From assembly GCA_030770545.1 (NCBI GenBank), contig CM061105.1, positions 5,315,001 through 5,379,000 of the forward strand: a stretch of DNA of 64,000 nt. Reading direction: 5' to 3'. Shown piece by piece: positions 11,005 through 24,100 of the stretch. The position numbers were made by a program, and so were the translations under genes. Origin of the DNA: Macropodus opercularis (Eukaryota; Chordata; Actinopteri; Anabantiformes; Osphronemidae). How positions within the stretch are numbered: position 1 is the stretch's first letter; every line of letters begins with the position of its first letter. Under the pieces are notes generated by a model. That model was not told the DNA's origin and ran no database searches. It worked only from the letters and a program-made list of their open reading frames with translations.

Positions 11005-13111
11005 CATTGTGACTTATATTTTACAGCCAGGGAGACCAAGGTGAGGAGGAGGGTGGCAGTTTTTCCCAGCAGCATCCAGTACCACATCTGACCTATCAGA
11101 CCTATGTGGAGACAAAAAGATGCAGGCTTTTAGTTACAGTATATAAAGTGTCTGGAGGAAGCAGATGGAGACAATATGTAGTTTAAAATAAACTTGACAG
11201 ATGTGAAGTTAAAATGTATTTCCTGAGCTGTATATAGCAATTAATGAAGCGTATAATGTATTAATTATACAGTGGTACTTAAGAGTAAGAATCAAAGCTG
11301 AATGAGATGGATCTTTGCTTGTTATCCTGTGTCTGTAAGAAAATCTGAAGTGTTAACAGCCTTAGAACTCTCCGTTATTACAATGTACCCTTGGCAATGA
11401 GCTAACTGACCTGCGTTCACAAATCTGGTACACACACATAAAATATTTTTATTGTTGGTATATTATGTTAAGATAATAATTTTGAAATATATACCCTTCT
11501 GTGAAGTTGCTCCTTTTGGACATGAGCTCTCACCTGCAATACTCGGCAGTTGGCTGCTAATGGTGGGATGGGAAGACCTTATTGTTTTTAGGTCATCTGT
11601 AGAGTAAGCAAGTTCCACAATTGTATCTTACATGAACTCAATAAATGCACCATATATTCATATGAATGAGCAGTTACACTATAATAATAGTTATTTTTCA
11701 TAATGAAAGATGTCATTAAGTGGTGATGTAAAAAAAAATCTATTATTGTCAGTAGAAAAAATATTTGTATGAAATTAAAGTTATCAAACATTTTTTATGT
11801 TGTTTTTATGTTATGTCAAATATTTTCTATTTGCAAATTGTTAATGACAATTAATATAACAATGTACTTATAACTAACTAACTATGTTATTTTTAATCTT
11901 TTACCACTGGGAACCTGCACAGCAAATAATACTGAATGATGATTAATTTCTCATTAGTGTGCAAATGACACGTAACAGATATTGATATATGCAGAAATTA
12001 TAATAAGCACTTTATAATTACAATTGACTCCAAATGAGCAACAAAGAGAGCATTGTTGTTTATGTTCATTGATCTTTCACCTATTATCCTAATCTCTAAG
12101 GGAGGGCTTTTTGTATGAGGTGGCTGAGTCTTGCAGGAGTAATTGCCAGCATCTCTTTCTGTAGCAGAGAGAATATCCAGAGCCAGGCGCATGTTGGGAT
12201 AGCGAGACGTCCCATTAACAAGGAGCATTTTCTAGGAGACAAAACGTTTATTGCAGTAAGAAATGATCATTCCTGACATACTTTCTCAGTACCAGACAGA
12301 AGGCCGTACGTCTCTGCCCTCAGTGGTTGACATTTACCGCTTTTATCATTCAGCGGCGATGTCGCTGTCAACCCACGCAGGAATTAGACACTAAATGGAA
12401 ACTGAACTGAAGCCTGTATATGCCCAAAATCTTTCAGCTACCTGAGTATTGTTGTCCTTCCAGAGCTGAACATGTTGGTTGGTCAAACATCTGAACTTAC
12501 ACATCAGCGTGAAGTTCTCGCCAACATGAAGCTCCACATTATTTGGCATTATACTTACTATGGGTGCACAGCAGCTACCTACAGAAAACATAAAAGTAAA
12601 TAAATATTTCCTTGTACTTCTGGAGTAGGTAAATTATTTTACTGCGGACAGTGTTGACTGAGTGTTGACAGTTTAGATGCGAAGAAATGGCCTTGAATAA
12701 AATGTTAGCTAAATAAATTTAAAAAGCACAGTCCTCATGGTTTTAAGGTGATGACAGATAATAGGAACAAATTATGTTGAATAATATTAGGAAATAGGAG
12801 GAATAAGTATTAAACTGAAAAGCTAAATATTAACAAATAACAATATTAGCTATTTTGTGTCTTGGCTTAGCTGAGATGTTGTTGGCTTAACACAACAATT
12901 CCAATTAAAAATCGTTACATCGGCATGTGTGACAGTGAAATATAATAATTAAGCCTTATAATGAGTAGAAATATCTGGATATAAAAGTCCACAGCACAGG
13001 TGCATTAATGCCTACTAGAAAATATAATAATATCCATAGTTGCTGTAAAGGGAAAAATAACTCACCCTCATTCTGAGTCCAGCTCAGCAAACCCATCAGC
13101 AAAACCAACAT
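11004..13111 (-). CDS. Orphan single-Ig-domain type I membrane protein with a charged transmembrane helix
   Basis: Not recognised as a named family. Five exons join in phase with good splice sites: 13066-13111, 12442-12578, 12081-12231, 11534-11596, 11004-11101. The product is 164 residues. Order: a short hydrophobic signal peptide (MLVLLMGLLSW); one Ig domain (about 17-110) with first-sheet Cys in FTLMC, the core Trp in VQLWKD and the second Cys in DAGNYSC; a Ser/Thr-rich stalk; one helix ending the protein. The helix reads MWYWMLLGKTATLLLTLVSL, with a lysine at its centre, then only KYKSQ in the cytoplasm. Four N-glycosylation sequons are visible (NFT, NNT, NGT, NYS). A lysine in the membrane with almost no tail is the layout of receptors that signal through DAP12, FcR-gamma or CD3-type adaptors. 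The LLGK pattern also recalls T-cell receptor beta helices. Extra cysteines (SCC, and FRC near the first core Cys) are unusual. Ligand and cell type are unknown. Confidence 0.75.
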
Positions 13112-16100
13112 GTCTGGCTCTTCTGTTTCCTTCGTGTGGATCTGTCACCTGCCTCTGCTGAATTCAGGCCAGCTATGGTTTGTTGTACTCCAGGGTACTG
13201 CAAAAATACAAGTACAGACAGACTGACAGAAGCCGCTGACCTAAGCTCCACACAGGATGTACATCTCATGCGTTTTTGAGCTGATGAAGTCTGTGATAAC
13301 TGAAAAAGTTTCTGCTGATAACACAGCATCGGCCTCGGTTGTTATCAACCTGCGTGGTTGGTAGGTTATAGCGGAAAAATCCCCACTTCGGCTGTGCAAG
13401 AAGAAAGCACAGCTGTAGAGGGATTCAGTTAGTGCAGACGACAGCACAATAACAATCTGTTTACATCCATCAAGCTAAAAGACTAATGACATATTTATAA
13501 TAAGATAAACTATAAAATTTATTTGTTAACATGGTAGTTACTTTTCAGGAACTACAGTATTTATGCTGCAGTATTAATGTTTGGCATGATCAGATAATCG
13601 ACCTTCCAGTGAAACGGTACCATAAAAAAGACAAATAAAAATGTGAGCGCTTCCTTTGGACTCATTTAGACATTATAACAATAAATTAATGAATCAATCA
13701 GTTGATCTTTTTTTGCACATCAGCAAATGGATTAAAATTTAAAGGAGGCTTTATTTGATCAGGCAACCCAGAGAAGAAAAAACACCCAGAGGAGCGAAGT
13801 GGGTTTAGTCAGCGCTGCTCAAAGCAAAAAGTACTTTTTACACAAATCAAAGTGCGCGTGCTCCCTCTCACGCACACGGAGACATAAACGCCCACGCAGA
13901 TATTCTCTCCGTATTCCTTAAACAGGTGTACGCTCGCTCGCACGGTCCACCGTGCCACGCCAGCGTACATCTACGCAGATTGCGCAACGGTCTCTGGCGA
14001 GGCTTTTCAGCTGGTTACCCAAACATCCTCAGAAAAAGAGATGAGCAGGAAAACGAGACGAAGAAAATGAGAACAGTTTATCAGGAACTACAAATGTAAA
14101 GACACAAAGAAAAGCTTTTTAGGTAGGTAGAGTGTTGTTATATTTTGTTTCCAGAAATGCGTCTGTTAAATGAACTGGCTGTGAATGATTGTATGGGCAT
14201 AAATTCAGCGTTAGCTAACATCGGCTAGTTAGCTGGCTAGCACGTTAGCCTCTGGTTGGGTGCTATAACCACAGAAGCTAATACATGCTAGCTTGTTTAT
14301 AGGCTGCACTGCACACTGTTGCCCGTCACTTTTCGTAGTATGTTCGTTGACACGACTTCAGCTGGAAGTACACTTTGACAAGTTAGCTGCTTAAAATTTG
14401 TTTCGATAAAGCTAACGTTGTCAGGCTACATTGAGGCCAAACAGTCACATAAACTGCTGTGGCCTAAACTTAGCTAGCATTCGGTTAACTTCCTGCGTTA
14501 CCTAACGTTAGCTCGACTGAAATCTTGCTGTGCAATAATGGTAATGCAAAAAATAGTCGGGTTTCTCGAAATCGACTGCCAGCAGAGGTCGGGTAGCGAG
14601 TGTAAGCATACAGATACCGGACTGAAGGAAGGAAAGCTGGGTCTAGAAAGTGAGATGTGCTGCAGTCGTATGAGCTAACCCTGGTCCTAGTAGCAAACAC
14701 GAACACAATCGTGTTGGAGAGTTCGGCTCTCAAAACCGAAACAGTGATTACTTGTAGAAAAAAAACCATAGTTTCTACTCTCGTAAAATGTTTTAAAGTT
14801 TTATCCCAAAGTCTTATTGGCATAATGAGTAAGAGGTGGTTCAAGGCGAAATGTTCATTTTAAGTGAATGAGTGGTGAGATGAGGCCATGATTGATACAG
14901 CAAGAGAAAACGGTATTTGAGTGTCACCAGAACAGTCTGTTTTCTCTTGAGAAGGAATTAAAGTGTTTGGATTCTTTATAAGAATAAAGCTACTATGTCC
15001 CATTTGGAGTAGTCAGGCATGTGAACCACCACTATATACTTTTAGGTTAGTTATAATGTAAGATGCCATTGTATAGAAATAACAAAGTGTGATTCTGTTT
15101 TCCTTGCCATACCTGTACTCTGCCAGTAATTGTAGGAACGTGCAGAGAGAACAATATAAGCATGATGTAGTGTATAAAAGATTATGGATGTAGTTACACA
15201 TTATTAAAGGATTGTTGATATTTGATTTCAGACGGCACTGTTAAGAGCAGCTGGTGTAGGTTAAGAACATAATAACTGATGTGAAGCCAAGCCTATTGTT
15301 TTGACTTCATCTGCCAGGAAATGTACAGAGGAAGTTTTTATTAGTAAGCGGTGCTTTCATATTGTTGTAAGGTGACTGAATGGGATGTTCTGTGTTCATC
15401 AGTCAGTGCATTCATAAATAAATAGCTGATGTATGGCCAAGTGTGAGAGAAAATTCATATATCATTCCTTAAATGTGTTAGATGCGTTGGTATACAGGTT
15501 TACATGAGAAATAATTTTAAACATGGTCTTAAACTGTGGGATCCTACCGTAAACTGATGATTTTGGGTGAATTCTGGACCAGTGAAGATTAATCTTGTGG
15601 CTTTTTATCTAAGTTAGGTACATTTAAGTTCTGTTCTCGTGGAAAAACTGTACAATCATTTGTCCCAGTTGCCTTGAAATTGAGGTCATGTTTGTAGCCT
15701 GTGGCATGAAGTGGATACTGCTGAGTGCAGGTTGTATGCAGACTAGCGGGTGCCACAAACTACTAACTGCTTTGGTGTTGGTAGACACTGTGTTACAAAT
15801 AGTGAGTTTGTGATGATATATATAACTAGTGTCATCATTTCAGTGCTTAACAGACAGTTGCCTACTACACAGTTAAACATAACTGCCTGTTATTTGACTT
15901 CTGTCAAATAACAGGCAGTTATGTTTTAGCAAGCACATTTTAACTACACAAGGAATGAAAGCTGCGTTTTAGTTAAGACCTCAGTTTTTAGATTAGATTT
16001 ACACCAAGGTTTCAAACTCTAGCTGATGTCAATGTGTGGGAGTGACTGTGCCTCTCACTTTGTGCAGGACTACGTTGTACATGTATGGCCTATACCACAG

Positions 16101-18110
16101 CATTGATTTTTCTTTCTGTGAGTTGCTCAATCTGAGTGGGGCCTGTGGGATCAAAAATGAAGTGTGAACTGCTACACAGCTGTAATTAAAGGCACAGACT
16201 GAATGTTTGTTATCATAGAATCCTTTTAGTCGGTTTGGCCACTCTGATTTCCAATCTTATTATCTCAAACTCAGAAGATCATGATAATTTGTTTAAATAA
16301 CAAACTGCAAACAGGATATGCTACTGCATTATCAAGGTTGTTGTCATACCTGGGACTTGATTTGTCATAGCATCAAAATTTGTCTACATCCACTAGAACT
16401 TTTTTAGGCAACAGTTTTTAATGAATTTGATCGAATTTGAAAAATATTTTGAGTTTCTGTACCATGTTACTCAGGGATGATGTTATTATATATGATTGAC
16501 AGCAGCATCGCATCTGAACTTAATGAGCTTACTTTTGACACTAATATTACAGTCTTCTAGTAATTACTAGCTACAGTTCTAGTGATATTGTCACCCCTCT
16601 TGGAGTTTATCATTTGGCAATTAAAGACGTTCAGCCTGCTTAATATTGCATGAGGCCTGACACTGTGGGTCACTATTGTTATAGCTCAATAACATGAAGC
16701 AAACAGCTAAGACAACACTAGAGAACCTTAAGCACAATTCTCTCACGGTCTTAATCCCAGACGTTAAAGTGCATAGGATGCTTGATGGAAAACCTGAAGA
16801 TGACATTTCACAGCCAGTCTGATGGAGCTGAAGATAAACTTCCCGAATGTAAAATGTTTTAGAAAATTAGAAAGGGACGCGCAGCAAAATGGATGCCGAC
16901 GCCTACCATTGATTTGTTCATTATAGCACGAAGTGCTAGAAAAGAAAAGGAAGGCCCTGAACAGAGGAATGAGGGAGTGAGAGGAGAGGTGAAGACACAC
17001 TGGCTGCAAAAGGAAAGAATGGAGAAGAGGAGGAGGTGTTATTATTAGAAGAGGAAATCAGAAACCGGAAAAAGTGTCCTGTTCTGCTGGAGGAAGATCT
17101 GTCCTGGTTATATTAGATGTAAGCACTTAATTGCAATAAAGATTTAGTGGAGAAGTACATAGTGATTCTTTAGTACAACACTGGAATAGACTGGTACTTG
17201 GTCAGGCATTCATCATTATCTAGTTGATTATACAACTTAATTAAAATATTCAAGACTTTGTTGTCTAAACATAAAGAAAATGTGGTTGAGAATGTAATGT
17301 TTTTTTGTCTTTTTCCTTTTAGACGCTGTATTGAAACCTCAGTATGCAGCATTCCTCACACCTAAGGCCACCACTCTTCCTGGGATGTGTAGTTGTCTGA
17401 GAGAGATATCAGCATCTGTGTGGCAGTGGATAAGTACACAGTTCTACTATTTATGGGATTACCCATTCTAAAACGACTAGACAAACCCTGTGGCAGTAAA
17501 TTAAACACCTAAAGTGCTTGTTCATAACTGAACATCAGATGTAAAAATGTTAAAACTCTAAAGCCAGATATTTTTTCCCCATTAACCCAAAGCATTGTAG
17601 GTTGGTGCTTAGATTAGGCTGTTGTGTAGGCTATGGTTGTCTTGTACATCAGAACCAAAGCTTAGCCTCCTAGTTTTATACAGCATGTTAGCGTATGGCT
17701 AGCAATCTATAGTGAAAGCTCAGGCAATTATTATCCTTCTCTCTGGCCCCTACAAGGGGGTGTGATCTCTGTGGCAGAGGTGACCTGGTACCCCATCATC
17801 GTTCATTCAGTTATCTATTCCCGCACACAACGTCTTCCATCTTTTAGTCATCACCCCTCCACATGACTGTGTTAAAAAGTGTTGAACTCAGGCTAACTAA
17901 GCTTTAACCCCAACCCTATAAATCTGTTTTACATCTGTCCCAGTAGTAGCCAATCCATAGGCTCTTTACAGACAAGCCATAATTCCTGTGTGACTCACAG
18001 TCTGGCAGGTAGACTATCCTAAAGTCTGAGCCGCTAGGCAAGTTGTTTTGGTGGTTGTTTAGTTGCATGGAATCGGCTTAACCGTGGAGAGACCAGGCTA
18101 CCACAAACTG
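13112..18110 (+). other. csnk1g2 promoter, non-coding first exon and long first intron
   Basis: No coding exon is seen. About 13840-14000 is the local CpG-rich stretch. A donor after TTTTTAG at 14122 (GTAGGTAG at 14123) is the best end for a leader exon, with the coding exon starting far downstream near 18.1 kb. A good acceptor at about 17322 could add a second leader exon. The interval also holds a perfect hairpin at 15875-15926; otherwise I see nothing coding. Confidence 0.45.
15875..15926. repeat. Perfect 24-bp inverted repeat with a 4-base loop
   Basis: Arms 15875-15898 and 15903-15926 are exact reverse complements, with loop TTCT. It lies in the first intron of csnk1g2. It is AT-rich, with CTGCCTGTTATTTGAC at its core. 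Confidence 0.95.
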
Positions 18111-21100
18111 ATGGACTTTGACAAGCGAGGAGTTGGGGGTGGGGGGGGAGGAGGAGGAGGTGGAGGAGGTGGAGGTGGTGGTGGTAAGGCAGAGACCGAG
18201 GAAGGGAAGAGGATGTCTGGGAAGACAGGTAGCCGCTCAGGACACGGTGGGCGGAGTGCTGGCTCCAACTCCGGAGTTCTGATGGTTGGACCAAACTTCC
18301 GAGTCGGAAAGAAGATTGGCTGTGGAAACTTTGGAGAGCTACGGCTTGGAAAGAACCTATACACCAATGAATATGTGGCTATTAAACTGGTAAATTCATG
18401 GTATTCAGTCCTTGTAGTAGCAAAAAACAGCACTTAATATTGAGAAGACAATTATTTATAAATTGACACAATGGCAATCAACCATTATATACATATTTTC
18501 ATATCACTGTGCTGTACTGTCAGGAAACGTGTATTATCAACATTCTTTTTTTGTTCTAAGACTTGTTTTAATTACAACATACTCATCCTTTGCAGGAACC
18601 AATAAAGTCACGGGCACCACAGCTCCACCTAGAATATCGCTTCTACAAGCAGCTTGGAAGTTCTGGTGAGAACTGTTGTGTTTTCTGTGTGTGTGTGTGT
18701 GTGTCCCATTTAAAACTATGTCATGTAAATAATCAACACTTTGTGGGGCATTGCATATTCGTGTGGGGGTTAACTAGCAGGCTACAGTTTTAGTGCGTAT
18801 GTGTGTACATTGTGCTCAGACTGTGCCAAAAAGTAAAATGGAGGCTTGCTCATTTTTACAGTACTGTATGTGCTGTTTATTTCCCATTTGGTATCCACAC
18901 ACATAGTAAATTTATTTGTACAATTTATACATGAATTTAATTTAAACATACATGTAACGGCGTTATTTGTCTTTTGGTTCCTCAGAGGGTGTTCCCCAGG
19001 TGTTTTACTTTGGACCCTGTGGTAAATATAATGCTATGGTTCTGGAGCTACTGGGACCCAGTCTAGAAGATCTTTTTGACCTCTGTGACCGGACCTTCTC
19101 ACTAAAGACTGTACTCATGATAGCCATACAACTGGTAAGACAAACACAGACAATTACTTATTCAAAATGTCCCTGGTGTCGTTTGTTTTTAATGTGTCGT
19201 TATCTGCTCTGTAGATAACTCGTATGGAGTTTGTCCACACACGAAGTCTGATCTATCGAGATGTTAAGCCTGAAAACTTCCTTGTGGGGCGACCAGGCAC
19301 CAAACGGCAACACACGATCCATATCATAGACTTTGGTCTGGCAAAAGAATATATAGACCCAGAGACTAAGAAACACATCCCGTACAGAGAACACAAGAGT
19401 CTGACGGGAACTGCTAGATATATGAGCATCAATACGCATCTGGGGAAAGGTGAGCCACTTCCTTGTAACACAAATGTTTAACTCCTTTTTTTGGAAGTTC
19501 TTTGCTTCAGAATCGTAGCTTTGCAATTGCCAAAAACCAGGCAACCTGTTCCAGTTGGAAAACTTCTTGCACTGTGTTTAAATATTATCTTACTTTTGGC
19601 AAATCAAAAGTGCTTGTAGTGTAGATAAATTGCGATGGTTAAAATGTTTTTCATTTACCATTTGTGTATAACAGTATAACATTTGCGTTCTCTGCACAAA
19701 GGTTTGAATTTGATAGACGCAGATGAAGCTTTACTTGTTATGCTTTGTTATTTCAGAGCAAAGCAGGCGGGATGACCTGGAAGCCCTAGGCCACATGTTC
19801 ATGTACTTCCTGCGAGGCAGCCTACCATGGCAGGGACTGAAGGTGAAGAGACACTCGATTAGTTATTTTTTCGCCCTTACTTTCACACATACTTGCCAAT
19901 GCTGTTCAGCAGTAATAAATATTTATTTCTGTGCTGTTCTTATTAGGCTGACACTCTTAAAGAACGTTATCAGAAGATAGGAGACACAAAGAGAGACACA
20001 CCAATAGAGGTCCTGTGTGAGAACTTCCCAGGTTTGTGCACACTCATGCATGAAAAACGTGTGCAGTTGTGGCATATTACAAATTCTAACATTTTAGCTT
20101 GTGTGTGTTTGTGCGTGTATTGTGCCTTTGCGTACGTTACAGAAGAGATGGCCACCTACCTGCGGTATGTGCGTCGTCTGGACTTTTTTGAGAAGCCAGA
20201 TTACGACTATTTGAGGAAACTCTTCACGGATCTATTTGACAGGAATGGCTACATCTTTGACTACCAGTATGACTGGACTGGAAAGACTCTGGTGAGTGTG
20301 GACAGAAAACATTTCAAATAAGTCAAAACTGAAGTTTAACAGTCACCCAAGCTCAGCTTTTAATGACCCCAGGGATTTACTGCACTGGCTGCTTAAGGTG
20401 GGGGCACATGGAATACTAGCGCAGACCCGCAAACACCAGACAGTTTTCACAATAGATTAATGGTTTCTAGTCTTTGATTGTCTAAAAGCAGCACACACCT
20501 GACAATGGAAGACTAACATTAGGTGAAACTGCAGATTCTACAAGTGAGTTTCCAGGTGCTCACACTTTGTATGAACAGCTACATGAGATCCTAAATGAAG
20601 ATACAGGTACACTGGGTATTTTAGATTTTACATCAGAAAGTGGAAGGTGAAGCTGTAGTTACTGTAGTTCATCAGACTAAAGACTAGAATCTTCACACTG
20701 TCATCAATTCTCTCTGCCTTGTGTTATCACCACCAGGTATAGTTTAAAGTCTTTTACTACAACACTTAATTTTCTTTCTCTTAGCCCATTTTAACCTCAC
20801 CCATCTGTGTGTTTAGCCCACTCATATTGGTCCAGTAGCCAGTGAGACTCCACTTCAGACGAGCAACCGAGAGAAAGCAGCACAGACCAAAAACCAGGTA
20901 CACACACTCCATGTTAATGTTGCCATACATGTCCTAGGGTCTGGATATTTAAAACTGATTTCAAAGATTCCTCAAAAAGCTTTTCTTCTCTGTTGTAGTG
21001 CTGCTCCTGCAGCTTTCGTTATTTATAGTTTACTCATCCTGACAGTAGGGAGCTACTTTGTTACAGTAACTAGCGTGTTCTTTTAGTCAAATCTAAAAAT

Positions 21101-24100
21101 GGCACCAAATGTGACAGCTGCATTCATGCAGTCTAAATTAAGAGGCTGGACTATCTTTGTACTACATCACATACATTATACAGTTGTTACTGTTACTGTA
21201 TGGTCTGAATGATTTTAGTGCTGATGTGAAATATTGACCCTTACTGGGTTACCATTTTCTACCAAGTGGTCTAATAGTGACTTTTAGGTGTTTTTGACAC
21301 TTATCAACACAGCAGTTTAACAGTCAGCCTCCAAAACATATGGACCTTTGAATTAGTGTTTAATCTCACAGCGAGTACAGCAGTGGTATGGCCGCCTTGT
21401 TTGTGGCTGGATAAACAATTTTAAGGTGTTTGAAACCCTATTTTTTTCAGTTTGTATAGGATTTTTATGTGGAGTGCCTTTCCTAAATGCTGTCACTAGG
21501 ATTTCTTCGGAGCTGTGCCTAAAGAAGAGACCGATGAGAGCATTTAGGCTCGTTTGACTGTGTGAGCAAATAGCGACATTTGCAAAGTCAAGTTCTATAT
21601 AACCAAAGTATGTTATGTATCATGCTGCCTGCTCTGTTGCCAACAGAGGTTGAGGTAATTTGTGGGTTTGTCGTTGTCATTGACTATTAACTGTGAGTAA
21701 GAAGTATTGTTTTGTTACTTTATTTTGGTCAGTTATGGTTTGTGCTGTAAAGATAATGTCTGCGTGTCTTTGTAGTTTCTCCTACTGAAGCCCAGTTGCA
21801 CTGGACGTGTTACTTAATGTGGACACTGTATTGTTGTACACTAGCCACTGTCGTTCTTTCCTCATAATTAAATTCTACTGAATTCTGGGATAAGCATTGC
21901 TATACTTAGTTGTCATGGGTTGTTTGCAAGTGTGAGATATAGCTTGAATTTGTACCACTTCTGCATTTTATTCTTAGCAACATTTGCAGAGTGCCTTGGT
22001 AGTTTGTCTGAGTACATTTTCTAGAGCCTAGATTTCACTGTGCTTTTATTGCTCTAGTGTACCTGGTGAGGTTGAGGAACACATAAGACAGACCACCTCT
22101 TTCCCCTTCTGTATAGGGTTTCTACACATGTGTACTGCTCATTTGAGTGCTCACCCTTCTCCACCAAATACTGACTCTGGACTCACTGTTTCTTTTCTTT
22201 CTTTTTTCACTCTGTTCTTTATTCTTTGCTCTCCTCGCTGTACTGTTCTTCACGCCACCACACCTCGTCTTCATCTGCCCATTTTCCACCTGTGCCTCAC
22301 CTCATTGCTTTCCTTCTTTCTGTGGCAACCCTCCAATTTCCTCCTTGTCACCTTCTCCACTACATGTTCCTCCTCCCTTCCTGTTTTCTCCTGCGATCGG
22401 CTTGCTGTCTCCTCTAGTCTCCAGAGGGGAAAGGCAGCGAGTCCCAGCCGACTCCAGTTACCAATCGAGAGCTGCTGGGCTCCCATCTCACTGCCGATAG
22501 GCTGGGCGGGTCTGTCCAGGTACTGAAAGGAAGAGTTAGCTCTGCTGGCTTCCTGTCTGTCTCCCTACCCGTCTGTCTGCCTGCATGACCTTTTCTGTCT
22601 CTGCAGCAGGGCTGACCTCAAATTTCCTTACAAGTCCAGTAGCCCCCTTACATGGGGAGTTGGATATAGAAAGAAATCTAGCATTGGTTTGTGTAGCTGG
22701 AGCTTATTTTCTTTTAGTCATGCATAGCCATAGGACAGTATTTACGGTTCCACTTTCATGTTACCACTACTTTTTTAACATTGAACTAATGGAGACTCTA
22801 CAAGGGGACAAAAGGTGGTTTCCTCACTTCTCTGCACATTCAGTAGAGAATTTAAAGCCCACACAAAGTAGGTTGAGATTTATGGGCTGACCAGGTAGAG
22901 GATGCTAGCTTTTATACTGTGTACTTTGCAAGCGAGGTTGGCAGTTACCTTAGGCATCACAAACGTTGACATAAAATTTGCAGAAGAAAATGTCAGTGAT
23001 CATTTGGAAATAAAGGTCACATGTTACACTTCAAATCTGCCAATGTTGTGAAATGAACGCCAATGCTGCGCATCTTGTTGTAATGGCTTTGTCAAATGTT
23101 TTTGCATATTACTGTTCCTGTCCAGCAGACAAAACCAGTGGAGTCAAATATTGTAATTTCACAAAGTGACCAATGAAGGCGAGGCCTGGGTAGTTATAAG
23201 TAATGTGTGTTGATATTTAGAGATTTCTGTAAAGCTATATTATCTTGGAGACATTTCTGTGGGAAGAGCAGCAGGGTCTCTTGTAGACAGTTCACAGGAG
23301 AATAAATATTATGTATGGAAAAAACCAAAAGAACATCAATTTCAAGCGCAGTTTAATATTTTTATGCACTGATGATCTACGAAAAGTTGTCTACATCAAG
23401 AATATACTTGGCAGAAGGTTGTGGCATTGTAGGTGCCTTCATATTGACAGTCCCTATGCCTGCTTTTTATTTAGCTCCTTTTGTGGGGCATCAGGTGGTG
23501 ATTTGAAATATTGCAGTTTAAGCCACTGCACAGCCTGAGATTTAGGTAAATCTAATTTAGTAACAACAAAAGCCCTGTCAGCCATTAAATCAGAGTCACT
23601 GCTGTTTTGCATGACAACAAATGACCCTTATCCACTGTTGTGACTTCATCCACATTAAGCTGGCTACATCTGAAAACGTACTTAAAGAGCGATAAAGCGC
23701 TATATAGTGATACTAAACAGTAATCAGCCTTTTATTGTGCCACTGCTTTGCATTTGTCTGTAAGGCAGGTTTGACATGACCTATTTTGTAAGTGAATAAA
23801 AATGGCAAAAGCAATCTCAAAGACCTGAAAACACATTGTGGCCACATGGGGTTTCACACACAAAACAGTGCTTTCAGATTTATCTGCCTTAGTGTGGACC
23901 TAATGCAAGTCTGTGAGATATTATCCTACATCAGTGCATCTGTATTAGTCTGTCTGTCTTTCGTTAATCTACTCCAGGTGATGAGTTCAACCAATGGGGA
24001 ACTGAATACAGACGACCCCACTGCAGGACACTCCAACGCACCAATTACAGCCAATGCAGAGGTTGAAGTGGCTGATGACACCAAGTAAGAACACGTGCTA

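Noticed and set aside
18098..18433. Poly-proline open frame on minus
   Set aside because: Antisense shadow of the csnk1g2 glycine tract.
22128..22526. Phe/Leu-rich open frames before the optional csnk1g2 exon
   Set aside because: They come from a long pyrimidine-rich intron stretch; only 22418-22519 has splice sites and a matching phase.
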